Shown here: positions 54,810 to 64,000 of the stretch, in pieces
How the letters are laid out: each line of letters opens with the position of its first letter
Numbering within the stretch: the first letter of the stretch is position 1
Source of the DNA: an uncultured Allorhizobium sp.
GTDB lineage: Bacteria; Pseudomonadota; Alphaproteobacteria; Rhizobiales; Rhizobiaceae
DNA length: 64,000 bases
Reading direction: 5' to 3'
NCBI GenBank assembly: GCA_958439205.1
Contig: OY288189.1
Location: 885,960 to 949,959, forward strand
Translations under genes and position numbers: made by a program
The notes under the pieces: generated by a model
The model's database searches: none
What the model was told of the DNA's origin: nothing
The model's input: the letters and a program-made list of their open reading frames with translations, nothing else

Positions 54810-55981
54810 GCGCCGACTCCCATCATCTCGCAATCTACAATTTCGGGGTCCATACCGAGACCTATCTGACTGCACCGGTTCAGGGTTTCGCGTTGCGGGA
54901 GCCGCTGAATTTTGAAGCGGCGACGCGTTCTGCCGGTTTCATGGGACGTTCCGGTTATGCGGGGGAACCGGGACCTGAAAGCTGTGGCGAACAGGTGTTT
55001 CCTCGCTTTATGCAAGCCGGTCAGACTGGCGCGGTGTCGTCACTTTCGGTTTGGCAAGATGTCGAGAGCCTGATGGCCTTCACCTATGCAGGGGTGCATG
55101 CCGACGCGCTGAAGCATGCCCGCGAATGGAACCAGACGCAGGCCTGGCCGCCACTGGTAATCTTCTGGATCGAAGCCGGAGACGTGCCGACTTGGAGTGA
55201 AGCGGTGCAGCGGTTCGAACGGCTGGCTGACCAAGGGCCGACGCCGGAGGGCTTCACTTTCAAATCTGCCTTTGCCCCTGATGGCAGCATGCTGCAGATA
55301 GACCGCCAGCGGGTGAAGGAAATCGCCGCGAAGAATGCGGATGCGCAGGCCGACCTGCTTGCCGTGGTCAGGACCTTGCCCGTTAGACGATTATCAGCCC
55401 TTGAAACCGTCGGCGTCGAGATAGGCCTGTTCTTCAGGCGTCGTTTCGCGGCCGAGGGCTGCGTTGCGATGAGGGAAGCGGCCGAAGCGCTCGATCAGTT
55501 CGAGATGCACGATTGCCCATTTCAGCGGCTCGGCGTCGCCCGTCTCGTCGCGGTGTTTCTCGAAGAGGGAAATGCTGAACTTCTGGTCTTCAAGCTCTTC
55601 CGAATGCTCGAAGGGCAGATAGAAGAAGGGGCGCAGGATCGGCTCGACCTTGACGTCGAAACCCTTGGCGAGCGCGCCACGGGCTGTGGTGCGTGCCAGC
55701 GGATCGGTGGCATAGGAATGGCCGCTGCCGCGAAAGAGGTTGCGCGGGAACTGGTCGAGCAGGAGGAGCAGCGCGAGCGTTCCCTCCGGCGTCTGCTCCC
55801 ATTCCGAGAGTGCGCAGCAGGAGGCCTTAAAGTGCAGGTCGGCATATTCCGCCTGGATTTCGGCATCCAGGGCTTCGTTGCGGGAGAACCAGGCCTCCGG
55901 GCCGTGGCGCAGCCAGCAATCGATGACGGCCTGTGGCGAGGTCATGCCGTCTGGCCCGGTCGGCTGGCGAGCATCATGTAG
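54806..55981 (+). CDS. DUF3291 protein with lost stop and antisense read-through tail
   Basis: The first 193 residues are a DUF3291 protein: [54 protein letters not shown] and [20 protein letters not shown]. The family normally ends soon after a LPV-like segment, near 55384, but here no in-frame stop follows (GTTAGAC; TAG at 55384-55386 is one frame off). The open frame therefore continues to 55981 for about 198 residues, wholly antisense to the DUF924 gene. A one-base deletion at the stop, or a sequencing error, would explain this. The start is TTG, overlapping the DUF1178 stop. Function unknown. Confidence 0.6.
   Translation: MSADSHHLAIYNFGVHTETYLTAPVQGFALREPLNFEAATRSAGFMGRSGYAGEPGPESCGEQVFPRFMQAGQTGAVSSLSVWQDVESLMAFTYAGVHADALKHAREWNQTQAWPPLVIFWIEAGDVPTWSEAVQRFERLADQGPTPEGFTFKSAFAPDGSMLQIDRQRVKEIAAKNADAQADLLAVVRTLPVRRLSALETVGVEIGLFFRRRFAAEGCVAMREAAEALDQFEMHDCPFQRLGVARLVAVFLEEGNAELLVFKLFRMLEGQIEEGAQDRLDLDVETLGERATGCGACQRIGGIGMAAAAKEVARELVEQEEQRERSLRRLLPFRECAAGGLKVQVGIFRLDFGIQGFVAGEPGLRAVAQPAIDDGLWRGHAVWPGRLASIM
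55394..55945 (-). CDS. DUF924 family protein
   Basis: 183 residues. Conserved features: [43 protein letters not shown] and [19 protein letters not shown], a TPR-like helical fold of unknown function. ATG 55945 is chosen; the frame extends to 56011. It overlaps the ubiG stop by four bases (ATGA), so it is coupled to ubiG. The plus-strand DUF3291 tail runs antisense across its whole length. Confidence 0.92.
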   Translation of the reverse strand: MTSPQAVIDCWLRHGPEAWFSRNEALDAEIQAEYADLHFKASCCALSEWEQTPEGTLALLLLLDQFPRNLFRGSGHSYATDPLARTTARGALAKGFDVKVEPILRPFFYLPFEHSEELEDQKFSISLFEKHRDETGDAEPLKWAIVHLELIERFGRFPHRNAALGRETTPEEQAYLDADGFKG

Positions 55982-56697
55982 TTCACGTCGATATCGGCCG
56001 AGAGATTCCACTGGTTCTGCAGCGGACTGAAGAAGACGCCCTTGCGCTCGAGGATCTGCATGCCGCTTGCCGAAAGCGGGCGCTCGATCTCTTTCGGACG
56101 GACCAGCTTTTCATACTGGTGGGTGCCGCGGGGCAGCCAGCGAAGCACGTATTCCGCGCCGACGATCGCGAGTGCGGCTGCCTTCAAGGTGCGGTTGATG
56201 GTGGAGACCAACATCAGGCCGCCGGGGCGGACCATAGAGGCGCAGGTCGAGAGGAAGAAATCGACATCGGCGACGTGCTCGACGACTTCCATGTTGAGCA
56301 CGATGTCGAAGGTTTCACCCTGAGCTGCCAGTTCCTCGGCCGTGACGGCGCGGTAGTCGACCTCGACGCCGCTCTGGGCCGAGTGGGTCATGGCGATTTT
56401 GATGTTCTTTTCGGAGGCGTCAGCCCCCAGCACGCTCGCGCCCATGCGGGCGACGGGTTCGGATAGCAGGCCGCCACCGCAGCCGATATCGAGGATGCGA
56501 AGGCCTTCGAGCGGGCGGGCGCTTCTGGGATCGCGGCCGTAATGCTCGACCACCTTGTCTCTGATGTAGGCGAGACGCACGGGGTTGATCTTGTGCAACG
56601 GCTTGAATTTGCCGGTCGGGTCCCACCATTCCGCGGCCATGGCGGAGAAGCGGTCGACTTCTGACTGATCAATGGTGGTGCGTGCCTCTGCACTCAT
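55942..56697 (-). CDS. ubiG: 3-demethylubiquinol 3-O-methyltransferase
   Basis: 251 residues. It methylates hydroxyl groups in ubiquinone synthesis. The SAM motif I is [19 protein letters not shown], preceded by the conserved [20 protein letters not shown]. Other UbiG markers: [17 protein letters not shown] and [19 protein letters not shown] 56697 is chosen over the upstream in-frame start at 56724. It is divergent from the SH3-domain gene. Confidence 0.95.
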   Translation of the reverse strand: MSAEARTTIDQSEVDRFSAMAAEWWDPTGKFKPLHKINPVRLAYIRDKVVEHYGRDPRSARPLEGLRILDIGCGGGLLSEPVARMGASVLGADASEKNIKIAMTHSAQSGVEVDYRAVTAEELAAQGETFDIVLNMEVVEHVADVDFFLSTCASMVRPGGLMLVSTINRTLKAAALAIVGAEYVLRWLPRGTHQYEKLVRPKEIERPLSASGMQILERKGVFFSPLQNQWNLSADIDVNYMMLASRPGQTA

Positions 56698-56861
56698 GAC
56701 GGAACCTCCTGCGGCGATGGCCATGAAGTCGTCCCGATGGCTTGTAAAGTCAAGGGCAGGGACGTCGCAGGTGGGCAGGAGCGGGAACCTCGGGAGGGGC
56801 CAGACGTTGAAAGGCGGACCGCAGCCCTCGCGGGCGATCGGTGAACAGGAGTTTGAAGACC

Positions 56862-57443
56862 ATGAAGAAGATGTGGATCATCGCGGCGCTTGCCGTATCT
56901 GCAGGTGCCCTACCGGCCGTTGCCGAGGCGGCTACGGCCTTCTCGACCGCCAATGTCAACATGCGGTCCGGGCCCAGCACACGCTATCCGGCCGTGATCG
57001 TGGTGCCGGCCGGCACGCGCGTCAATATCCAGGGCTGCATGTCGAGCGCCAACTGGTGCGATGTGTCCTTCGTGGGCTACCGTGGATGGGTTTCGGGATC
57101 GTATCTGCAGACGACCTATTCGCAGCGCCGCGTGGCGGTCGGGCCGCAGTATTACCGTCCGCTTGGCATTCCGACGGTTACCTTCAGCATTGGCCGGTAC
57201 TGGGATGATCACTACCGCGGCCGCGCTTTCTACCGCGATCGCGATCGCTGGGGGGATGGTGACGGCTGGCGCGACGATCGTCGCGACCGGGACCGCGACC
57301 GCCGGGTCGACAACGACCGACGCGGCCGCGACGATGATCGTAGGGTGGGTCGAGAGTTCGAACCCCAGGACGACCAGGACCGGCATCCTGTGCGGCGCAT
57401 GATGCGGGAGCGCTGCGAACGAGATCCAAGCGCCTGCCGCTAA
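56862..57443 (+). CDS. SH3-domain periplasmic protein with Arg/Asp-rich tail
   Basis: 193 residues. A signal peptide (1-23, cleavage after AEA) leads to a bacterial SH3 domain (about 26-90): [22 protein letters not shown] and [19 protein letters not shown] linker follows ([20 protein letters not shown]), then an extremely charged arginine/aspartate-rich tail (about 118-175, RDRDRR-type repeats). AGGAG precedes ATG 56862. It ends in a strong terminator. The SH3 domain suggests binding to peptidoglycan or a partner; the tail is likely disordered. Confidence 0.85.
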   Translation: MKKMWIIAALAVSAGALPAVAEAATAFSTANVNMRSGPSTRYPAVIVVPAGTRVNIQGCMSSANWCDVSFVGYRGWVSGSYLQTTYSQRRVAVGPQYYRPLGIPTVTFSIGRYWDDHYRGRAFYRDRDRWGDGDGWRDDRRDRDRDRRVDNDRRGRDDDRRVGREFEPQDDQDRHPVRRMMRERCERDPSACR

Positions 57444-57468
57444 ACTCGCTTTTCTGGAAATGTGGAAC

Positions 57469-57494
57469 GAGGGGGCACATTGCCCCCTCTTTTT
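57469..57494 (+). terminator. Strong Rho-independent terminator after the SH3 gene
   Basis: A perfect 9-bp stem, GAGGGGGCA/TGCCCCCTC, with a CAT loop is directly followed by TTTTT (57490-57494). It lies between the SH3 stop and the convergent acvB stop. Confidence 0.9.
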
Positions 57495-57498
57495 GCGT

Positions 57499-58875
57499 TC
57501 AGGGTGACATCCGCTTGTCCAGCCCGTCGACAATGCGTTTGGCGAGCGCAGGATAGTCGCCGTCGAAGTGGTGCCCGCCCTTGATGCCGATCGTCTCGAT
57601 CGGGCCGCCGACGAGATCCTTGCAGGCGTCGTCGTCTTCGTCCGTTCCGTACATGCATTGAACGCGTGCGGGATCTATCTTCGCAACATCTGTCAGGGGA
57701 TCGGCGCTGCCGGTCCCGCTGCTGCCGAGCCAGCCTGACACCGAGACCTCATAGTCGGCCTGGTGGGAGAGGGCGAGCAGGCTCACCTGTGCGACGCGCG
57801 ACTTCAGCTTGTCGGGCAGCCCGTTATAGGCAGCGGGCAGGATGTCAGCGCCGAAGGAATAGCCGATCAGGATTACGTGCTTCACCTTCCAGCGCTTCTC
57901 GTAGGTATGGATGATGGTGGCGAGATCCTCGCTCGTCTGTTCGGGCGTTTTCTTCGACCAGAAGTAACGGAGCGAATCCACGCCGACGACGGGGATGCCG
58001 GCGGCCTGCAGATTGGTGCCGACCTGGCTGTCGAGGTCTCGCCAGCCGCCATCGCCCGAATAGACGACCGCCATGGTGTCACGGGACGGCGTCGCGTCCA
58101 GAATGGTCAGCGGCAGGCCGAGCGGGGTTTCCGCCGCATTGGTCGCCGCGACGAGTTCGTCGATCGTGTCGGAAAAGGCCTTGTCCGTATCCGCATCGAT
58201 GTCGCGCTGGTCGATGTCCGAATGGCTCGCCATCAAGTCCGTGACATGGGCGCGAGCATCGGCCTTGGCAGCGGGGCTGAAGAGGACGGTCGCTGGATCG
58301 GGGAGGTCGCCCGGTGTGAGGCCGTAGATCATCCTGTCGCCATCGACCTTCTTTTCGGCCGGGGTGCAGAACTGTTTGGTGAGCGGAATGCCGGCTTCCG
58401 GGTCGAGGGCCAGCGTCTGGCCGATGGTGGCTTTCGGTGTCTGGGCGAGGATGGCGAGCGCGAGTGCGCCGCCTTCGCCTCGGCCAGCGACGATTGGCGG
58501 GAGGAAGTTCGCGTTGCCGGCCTTGCGTTGCAACTGGTGACCGAGCGCCTCGATATCGGAGACTGTGTAGATGCAATCGCCTTTGTCGGCAGACAGCGAG
58601 GTGATGTATTTCGGTGTGTCGATGCCAACGACGATCGCGCCGTTTGCCTGCAGGCGCTCGGCGTCCTTCTGGTCGGTATCCTGCCAGCCTGGGGCGTCAG
58701 ACAGTAGCACGACGAGCGATTGCGGATCTCCGTCGGGCAAGAGTGTGACCGGCGAGGGGATCATGCCGGTGTCGAGCGGCGGGTCTTCGGCATGGGCCAG
58801 GCCGGGCGCTATGGTGGGCGAGAGCAAGGCGAGGAGTGGAAGTGCGAGCAGCGTCGCGCGGAGGGAGGTCTTCAT
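57499..58875 (-). CDS. acvB: AcvB/VirJ-family periplasmic lysyl-phosphatidylglycerol hydrolase
   Basis: 458 residues. A signal peptide (about 1-29) precedes two alpha/beta-hydrolase-like domains. The C-terminal one has the nucleophile motif GYSFGAD in VILIGYSFGADILPAAYN and the histidine in KGGHHFDGDYPALA. AcvB of Agrobacterium degrades lysyl-phosphatidylglycerol made by LpiA/MprF and is needed for acid tolerance and virulence. It overlaps the mprF stop by four bases (ATGA), so the synthase and hydrolase are co-expressed. Confidence 0.93.
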   Translation of the reverse strand: MKTSLRATLLALPLLALLSPTIAPGLAHAEDPPLDTGMIPSPVTLLPDGDPQSLVVLLSDAPGWQDTDQKDAERLQANGAIVVGIDTPKYITSLSADKGDCIYTVSDIEALGHQLQRKAGNANFLPPIVAGRGEGGALALAILAQTPKATIGQTLALDPEAGIPLTKQFCTPAEKKVDGDRMIYGLTPGDLPDPATVLFSPAAKADARAHVTDLMASHSDIDQRDIDADTDKAFSDTIDELVAATNAAETPLGLPLTILDATPSRDTMAVVYSGDGGWRDLDSQVGTNLQAAGIPVVGVDSLRYFWSKKTPEQTSEDLATIIHTYEKRWKVKHVILIGYSFGADILPAAYNGLPDKLKSRVAQVSLLALSHQADYEVSVSGWLGSSGTGSADPLTDVAKIDPARVQCMYGTDEDDDACKDLVGGPIETIGIKGGHHFDGDYPALAKRIVDGLDKRMSP

Positions 58876-61472
58876 TTTTTCACCACGCCTTTCAGGCCGC
58901 CGCCGATCAGAAGCGTTGCATCAAGCAGGGCCAATACGGGATTGAGACCGCCGGCGACCGCGAGGTAACGCGGCTGCCAGTCGGGATGGAACTTGGATTT
59001 GAAGGCGCGCAGGCCCTTGAAATTGTAGTAGCGTTCGCCGTGTTCATAGAAGGTATTGGCGACGCGATCCCAGACGGGCGCGACCTCGCGACGTGACAGG
59101 CCAGACAGCGGCGCCATGCCGAGGTTGAAATGGCGATAGCCCTGGTTGCGGAGGGTCGTCATCAGGCGTACGAACAAGAAATCCATCGCGCCTTTCGGGG
59201 CGTCGGGGGCGAAGCGCATGAGGTCGATCGATGCCTCCTCGCGCGTGTCCGTCAACAGAATGTCCGCGAAGGCGACGATGCGGCCCTCGTGGCGCAGGAT
59301 GGCGACCGGTTGGGCTGTCATGTAGGTTTCGGTGAAGGCGCCCAGCGAGAAGCCCTTTTCCTTCGCCCTGTGGTGGTCGAGCCAGGCATCGGAGATGTGG
59401 CGCAGGTCGTCGAGGATGGCAGCGACGTTTTGCGTCGGGATGATCTCGAAGGTGAGGCCGTCCCGCTCGCCCTTGGCGGCCGCCTGGCGCAGGCCAGACC
59501 ATTTGCCGCCCTTGAGGTCGAAAAGTTCAAGATCGACCACTGCCATCTCGCCGAGCTTGAAGGCCTTCATGCCGGCATCGGCGATAACGGGCAGGATGGC
59601 GGGGGAGGCCTGGTAGAACACGGCGCGGCATCCGCTCGCACGCGCCGTTTCGACGAATTGCCAGACGAGCTCGTCGCGCGAGGCTTTCGGCCCGACGGGA
59701 TCTAGGAAGGCAATCAGGGACCGACCCTGGCGGCCATACATCAGGAAGGCTTCGCCATCGGGCGAGACCATTACCGACTTGTCGCCGGTGCGCACGAGAT
59801 TGGCGTCTGCCACATCCTGGCGGTCGAGAATGGCCATGGCCTTGGCCAGGTCTTCTTCGCTCGCCGGACGGATCGCCGGGGCTGCCGGGCGCATGAGGCT
59901 GAAAAGGCAGACACCCATGGCGACGACGGTGAGGCCGAGCATGGCGCGAAGCGAGCGCGGTGCTTCGGCATCGAAGGCGAACTGCCACCAGAGCGCATGG
60001 CTGTATTCGACGTCGCGGTAGACGAAGAGGAGGACGATGACCGCGCCGCCGATCAGGACTGCAACGGCGAGCAGCCAGGAGGAGGTGAGGTTCCGGCCGA
60101 GAGATGCCTTACGGTGAAGTAGGCGGCGGCTCGGGATGAGGCCGATGACGAGGATGGCGAGCAAGGCCGCTTCGTAGACGGCGACTGCCTTGGCGAGCGA
60201 CAGGACGAGAGCAAGCACTGCGATGAAGAGCGCTCCCCACCAGGCACCGTCCAGGCGCTGGGCAAGGCCACGGGAGACGATGACGAGCATCAGGCCGAGG
60301 ATGCTGGCGAGGAAATGGGCGCCTTCGACCACGGGGAGCGGCAGGAACCCGGCGAGCAGGTCGAGATTGTCGCTTGGGGTCGGGGTTACACTGGACAGGA
60401 CCAGTATGGCGCCGAGGACGAAAGCGAGTGCGGACAGCAGCGTCGGCGCAAGGCGTCCGGCAGTTCTGGCGACGCCTGTTGCAAGCGGGCTCGACGACAG
60501 CTGGCGAAGTTCGGTTGCCGTGACCACGAGGATCGCGATGACCAGCGGCAGGACATAATAGATGGCGCGGTAGGCGACGAGCGAGGCAAGCAGCGCGTCG
60601 TTCGGAACCTGTGAGCCGAGCGCAGCGAGCATCACGGCCTCGAAGACGCCAAGGCCGGCGGGCACGTGGCTGACGATGCCGATGCCGATGGCCACGGCAT
60701 AGACCGCGAAGAAGGCGGGCCAGGAAATCTGCGCTTCTGCTGGCAACAGGGCGTAGAGGACAGAGGCCGAGAAGGCGACATCGAGCACGGTCACCAGGAA
60801 TTGCCGCGAGAGCGTGCCGGTGTCGGGAAGGCGAAGTGTGCGGCCGGCAATCGTCAGTCCATTTCGGCTGGCAATGCCGAGAAGCAGCAGGATCGAGAGC
60901 AGGATGATCGTGCTTGCGGTCGCCAGCGTCGCGGAGGAAATTCCGAGCAGCGGCGCAATTTCGCCGGCCATCGGGATCAGGCTGCCAGTGGTCAGGAGCG
61001 CGAGGCCGACTGAGAAGGACACGGTGACGAAGGCGATGATGCGGCCGATTTCGTCAGGCGAGAGGCCGGCGCGGGCATAGGCACGGTAGCGGATGGCACC
61101 ACCCGACAGGGCGCCGAAGCCTGCGACATTGCCGACGGCATAGGCGCTGAAGGCGGTGAGCGCCACTTCCGGCCAGGGGCGCTTGCGACCGATATGGGCA
61201 AGTGCGTTCAGATCGTAGAAGCAGAGGGTGACGAAGCTCAGGCCTGTGAAAAGCACGGCGAGTGCGATCGACGAGGAATTCGTTGCTGCCAGTGCGCGGA
61301 GGACATCGGCATAGGTGACTTCCTTCGTTAGCCGGTAGACGGCATAACCGACAGCGGCAAAGACGATGAGTGCCGCGATTGCCGCGATCGACTTCGCATG
61401 TCTCTTAAGGAAGGAGGGCGGCGGGAGCGTATCGCCCAGGGCAGTCTCGGGGAATGCGTCAGCTGCTTTCAT
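58872..61472 (-). CDS. mprF: Bifunctional lysylphosphatidylglycerol synthetase/flippase MprF (LpiA)
   Basis: 866 residues. The N-terminal two-thirds contains about fourteen membrane helices forming the flippase domain (about 20-520). The C-terminal third (about 545-860) is a cytoplasmic DUF2156/GNAT-like synthetase that transfers lysine from lysyl-tRNA to phosphatidylglycerol (VMVSPDGEAFLMYGRQGRS and FLFVRLMTTLRNQGYRHFNLGMAPLSG). It modifies membrane charge and gives resistance to cationic peptides. It is translated just before acvB, as in Agrobacterium. Confidence 0.94.
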   Translation of the reverse strand: MKAADAFPETALGDTLPPPSFLKRHAKSIAAIAALIVFAAVGYAVYRLTKEVTYADVLRALAATNSSSIALAVLFTGLSFVTLCFYDLNALAHIGRKRPWPEVALTAFSAYAVGNVAGFGALSGGAIRYRAYARAGLSPDEIGRIIAFVTVSFSVGLALLTTGSLIPMAGEIAPLLGISSATLATASTIILLSILLLLGIASRNGLTIAGRTLRLPDTGTLSRQFLVTVLDVAFSASVLYALLPAEAQISWPAFFAVYAVAIGIGIVSHVPAGLGVFEAVMLAALGSQVPNDALLASLVAYRAIYYVLPLVIAILVVTATELRQLSSSPLATGVARTAGRLAPTLLSALAFVLGAILVLSSVTPTPSDNLDLLAGFLPLPVVEGAHFLASILGLMLVIVSRGLAQRLDGAWWGALFIAVLALVLSLAKAVAVYEAALLAILVIGLIPSRRLLHRKASLGRNLTSSWLLAVAVLIGGAVIVLLFVYRDVEYSHALWWQFAFDAEAPRSLRAMLGLTVVAMGVCLFSLMRPAAPAIRPASEEDLAKAMAILDRQDVADANLVRTGDKSVMVSPDGEAFLMYGRQGRSLIAFLDPVGPKASRDELVWQFVETARASGCRAVFYQASPAILPVIADAGMKAFKLGEMAVVDLELFDLKGGKWSGLRQAAAKGERDGLTFEIIPTQNVAAILDDLRHISDAWLDHHRAKEKGFSLGAFTETYMTAQPVAILRHEGRIVAFADILLTDTREEASIDLMRFAPDAPKGAMDFLFVRLMTTLRNQGYRHFNLGMAPLSGLSRREVAPVWDRVANTFYEHGERYYNFKGLRAFKSKFHPDWQPRYLAVAGGLNPVLALLDATLLIGGGLKGVVKK

Positions 61473-61761
61473 GACACCCTATCCGGTATCCTTCGACGAA
61501 AACGAGACGATCCGGCCTCCCAGTCCGGGCGTCTGCTCATGGTTGCCGGTTGGCGCTCCAATTCGATCCAAATTAAGGCAATGTTCCCTGGTGGCCAAGG
61601 CGTGGAAAAATCCGCGTCATGGCGTACCGTTTGAGGGCTAAGTGGCCGTTGCGCCCCTTGGCCAGATAGACTAAAAGCCCGGCAACCTGAGGCTTATCCG
61701 CCCAGGCCGGTATTTCTGTGCCGGGGTCCCGGCGTCATTCAAGGGCATATGGTTCAAGTCT

Positions 61762-63036
61762 ATGGCTCGCATCGTCATGAAATTCGGCGGGACATCCGTC
61801 GCCAATCTGGATCGCATCTATAACGTCGCGCGCCATGTGAAACGCGAAGTGGATGCGGGTCACGAAGTGGCCGTTGTCGTGTCGGCCATGTCCGGCAAGA
61901 CGAACGAGCTGGTCGACTGGGTACAAAACATGCCCAAGGTCGCCGGTGCCGCTTCGCCCTTCTACGATGCGCGCGAATATGATGCCGTCGTCGCCTCCGG
62001 CGAACAGGTGACTGCCGGCCTGCTGGCCATTGCACTCCAGTCGATGGACATCAATGCCCGGTCCTGGCAGGGCTGGCAGATCCCGATCAAGACTGACAAC
62101 GCCCATGGTGCTGCCCGTATCCAGGAGATCGACGGCACCGAAATCATTCGCCGCATGGGCGAGGGCCAGGTGGCTGTCGTTGCCGGCTTCCAGGGCATCG
62201 GCCCTGACAATCGCATCGCGACGCTTGGCCGTGGCGGCTCTGATACCTCGGCCGTGGCGATTGCCGCCGGCGTGCAGGCTGACCGCTGCGACATCTATAC
62301 CGACGTTGACGGCGTCTATACGACCGACCCGCGCATCGAGCCGAAGGCACGCCGCCTGAAGAAGATCGCGTTCGAGGAAATGCTCGAAATGGCCTCGCTC
62401 GGCGCCAAGGTGCTGCAGGTCCGCTCCGTCGAACTCGCCATGGTGCACAAGGTCCGCACCTTTGTGCGCTCCAGCTTTGAAGATCCCGATGCACCGGGCA
62501 TGGGCGATCTGATGAACCCGCCCGGTACGTTGATTTGCGATGAGGAAGAGATCGTGGAACAGGAAGTCGTCACCGGTATTGCCTATGCCAAGGATGAAGC
62601 CCAGATTTCGCTGCGCCGCCTGGCCGACCGGCCGGGTGTGTCGGCTGCGATCTTCGGACCGCTCGCCGAATCCCACATCAATGTCGACATGATCGTCCAG
62701 AACATCTCGGAAGATGGTTCGAAGACCGACATGACCTTCACGGTGCCATCGGGCGACGTGGACAAGGCGCTCGCCGTTCTCGGCTCCAACAAGGAGAAGA
62801 TCGGCTTCGACGTCGTCCAGAGCGAAAAGGGCCTGGTCAAGGTTTCCGTCATCGGCATCGGCATGCGCAGCCATGCAGGCGTTGCTGCGACCGCTTTCCG
62901 TGCGCTGGCCGAGAAGGGCATCAACATCAAGGCGATCACGACTTCTGAGATCAAGATCTCCATCCTGATCGACGGTCCCTATGCCGAGCTTGCGGTTCGG
63001 ACTTTGCATTCCTGCTACGGTCTGGATAAGAATTGA
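61762..63036 (+). CDS. lysC: Aspartate kinase
   Basis: 424 residues. It phosphorylates aspartate at the start of lysine, threonine and methionine synthesis. The N-terminal kinase signature is IVMKFGGTSVANLDRI, with TLGRGGSDTSAVAIAAG and DVDGVYTTDPRI. Two C-terminal ACT domains follow (VSAAIFGPLAESHINVDMI and GINIKAITTSEIKISILID), which bind lysine/threonine for feedback control. It is monofunctional with no homoserine dehydrogenase domain. The 289-base upstream region shows no clear riboswitch. Confidence 0.97.
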   Translation: MARIVMKFGGTSVANLDRIYNVARHVKREVDAGHEVAVVVSAMSGKTNELVDWVQNMPKVAGAASPFYDAREYDAVVASGEQVTAGLLAIALQSMDINARSWQGWQIPIKTDNAHGAARIQEIDGTEIIRRMGEGQVAVVAGFQGIGPDNRIATLGRGGSDTSAVAIAAGVQADRCDIYTDVDGVYTTDPRIEPKARRLKKIAFEEMLEMASLGAKVLQVRSVELAMVHKVRTFVRSSFEDPDAPGMGDLMNPPGTLICDEEEIVEQEVVTGIAYAKDEAQISLRRLADRPGVSAAIFGPLAESHINVDMIVQNISEDGSKTDMTFTVPSGDVDKALAVLGSNKEKIGFDVVQSEKGLVKVSVIGIGMRSHAGVAATAFRALAEKGINIKAITTSEIKISILIDGPYAELAVRTLHSCYGLDKN

Positions 63037-63122
63037 TTCCTGAGAGCGGACACGCGTGACCCGACCCCTGAAAAGGTAAGGGTAACAATCCGCTGACCAA
63101 TGGGAAGTGGAGCAAAAACGCG

Positions 63123-64000
63123 ATGAGAGACCTTTCTGCGGGTCCCCGCGTCCTCCTCAAGCGGCTGCGCGAACTGATGGCGGAGCCGCTCGAGCCGCAG
63201 GAGCGACTTGATCGGATCGTTCGCCAGATTGCGAACAACATGGTCGCAGAGGTGTGCTCCGCCTATGTCCTCCGCTCCGACGGGGTTCTGGAACTCTATG
63301 CCACCGAAGGTCTGAACAAGGACGCGGTTCACCTGGCCCAGCTGAAGATGGGCCAGGGTCTCGTCGGTACGATCGCGGCCTCTGCCCAGTCTCTCAATCT
63401 CTCGGATGCCCAGGCGCATCCGGCCTTCCGCTACCTGCCGGAAACTGGCGAAGAGATCTACCACTCCTTCCTTGGTGTGCCGATCCTGCGTGCCGGGCGA
63501 AGCCTCGGCGTTCTCGTCGTACAGAACAAGGCGCAGCGCAATTATCGCGAAGACGAGCTGGAAGCGCTCGAAACGACCGCGATGGTGCTCGCCGAGATGA
63601 TCGCGACCGGCGAACTGAAAAAGATCACCCGACCCGGCCTCGAACTCGACCTGACGCGACCCGTCTCGATCGACGGGGACAGCTATTCCGAGGGCATCGG
63701 CCTCGGCTATGTCGTGTTGCACGAGCCGCGCATTGTCGTCACCAATCTGCTCAACGAAGACAGCGAGACGGAAATCCGCCGGCTGGCCGACGCGCTGGGT
63801 TCGCTGCGGATCTCGATCGACGACATGCTGTCGCGGCGTGAAGTCTCCATGGAAGGCGAGCATCGCGACGTGCTCGAAACCTACCGCATGTTTGCCCATG
63901 ACCAGGGCTGGGTGCGGCGCATGGAAGAGGCGATCCACAACGGCCTGACGGCGGAAGCGGCGGTCGAGAAGGTGCAGAGCGACACCAAGGCGCGCATGAT
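63123..64000 (+). CDS. ptsP: Phosphoenolpyruvate-protein phosphotransferase PtsP (EI-Ntr), N-terminal part
   Basis: The frame is open to the right edge, giving the first 292 residues; the C-terminal PEP-binding part lies outside. Residues about 20-165 form a GAF domain (QIANNMVAEVCSAYVLRSDG, QGLVGTIAAS, LGVPILRAGRSLGVLVVQNK). The EI N-terminal domain begins around residue 178 (SIDGDSYSEGIGLGYVVLHE) and helical segments follow. This GAF-EI architecture is the nitrogen phosphotransferase EI, which signals nitrogen status to PtsO/PtsN. It lies 86 bases downstream of lysC, the usual rhizobial order. Confidence 0.95.
   Translation, partial: MRDLSAGPRVLLKRLRELMAEPLEPQERLDRIVRQIANNMVAEVCSAYVLRSDGVLELYATEGLNKDAVHLAQLKMGQGLVGTIAASAQSLNLSDAQAHPAFRYLPETGEEIYHSFLGVPILRAGRSLGVLVVQNKAQRNYREDELEALETTAMVLAEMIATGELKKITRPGLELDLTRPVSIDGDSYSEGIGLGYVVLHEPRIVVTNLLNEDSETEIRRLADALGSLRISIDDMLSRREVSMEGEHRDVLETYRMFAHDQGWVRRMEEAIHNGLTAEAAVEKVQSDTKARM

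Noticed and set aside
61473..61761. Lysine riboswitch upstream of lysC
   Set aside because: The 289-base region lacks the AGAGGNGC and other conserved lysine-element blocks, and lysine riboswitches are not typical of alphaproteobacteria.

Overview
The window is about 64 kb of GC-rich chromosome from an alphaproteobacterium, almost certainly a Rhizobiaceae member (Rhizobium/Agrobacterium-like). The evidence is gene content and order: ftsXE-hpt-cpdR, the TIGR02302-lysA-lptM-argH block facing a TlpA thioredoxin, comF-grxC-nitrilase-DUF1178, ubiG near lysC-ptsP, AcvB/MprF (LpiA), and rhizobial-type palindromic intergenic elements. Coding density is high. Only one stretch of more than 300 bases (28.8-30.4 kb) lacks a credible gene. 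No phage, IS element, CRISPR array or rRNA operon was seen. One tRNA (Leu, CAA) is present.

Layout. 0-10 kb: a truncated hypothetical gene, an EamA exporter, YhhN, a DUF985 cupin, gloB, a methyltransferase, hisC-tyrC, DUF2125, ChaC, PlsC and a YdcF protein. 9-17 kb: division genes ftsX/ftsE, a conserved membrane protein, hpt, the cell-cycle regulator cpdR, the large glutamine-rich TIGR02302 protein, lysA and lptM. 17-25 kb: argH, TlpA, a CSS-EAL phosphodiesterase and the sulfate transporter sbp-cysT-cysW-cysA. 25-28.8 kb: an etfB-etfA-hbd operon with a palindromic operator, then a rhomboid protease. 28.8-30.4 kb: repeats and a possible structured RNA. 30.4-38 kb: cobalamin adenosyltransferase, a HIG1 protein, an SDR, BrkB, gluQRS, alkA, an HNH nuclease, dsbB, an orphan sensor kinase and tRNA-Leu. 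38-44.5 kb: a small protein resembling a toxin-binding antitoxin domain, an acyl-CoA synthetase, and a surface-glycan trio (OpgC-like acyltransferase, flippase, BcsL-like acyltransferase). 44.5-51.5 kb: secA, a parvulin chaperone, argJ, a GNAT protein, mutT, and a small membrane protein with an orphan Flp pilin. 51.5-64 kb: a methyltransferase, comF, grxC, nitrilase, DUF1178, DUF3291, DUF924, ubiG, an SH3 protein, acvB-mprF, lysC and the start of ptsP.

How the genes fit together. Most are housekeeping: amino-acid biosynthesis (hisC, tyrC, lysA, argH, argJ, lysC), glutathione and thiol chemistry (gloB, chaC, grxC, nitrilase, tlpA, dsbB), envelope biology (ftsEX, plsC, secA, parvulin, mprF/acvB, glycan module) and sulfur import.

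Points most worth a second look: the hairpin-rich gene-free segment at 29.47-29.87 kb, the DUF3291 gene that has lost its stop and reads antisense through its neighbour, the MbcA/ParS-like orphan at 38.1 kb, the CSS phosphodiesterase facing a periplasmic thioredoxin, the orphan Flp pilin pair, and the TTGACGT/ACGTCAA operator upstream of etfBA.
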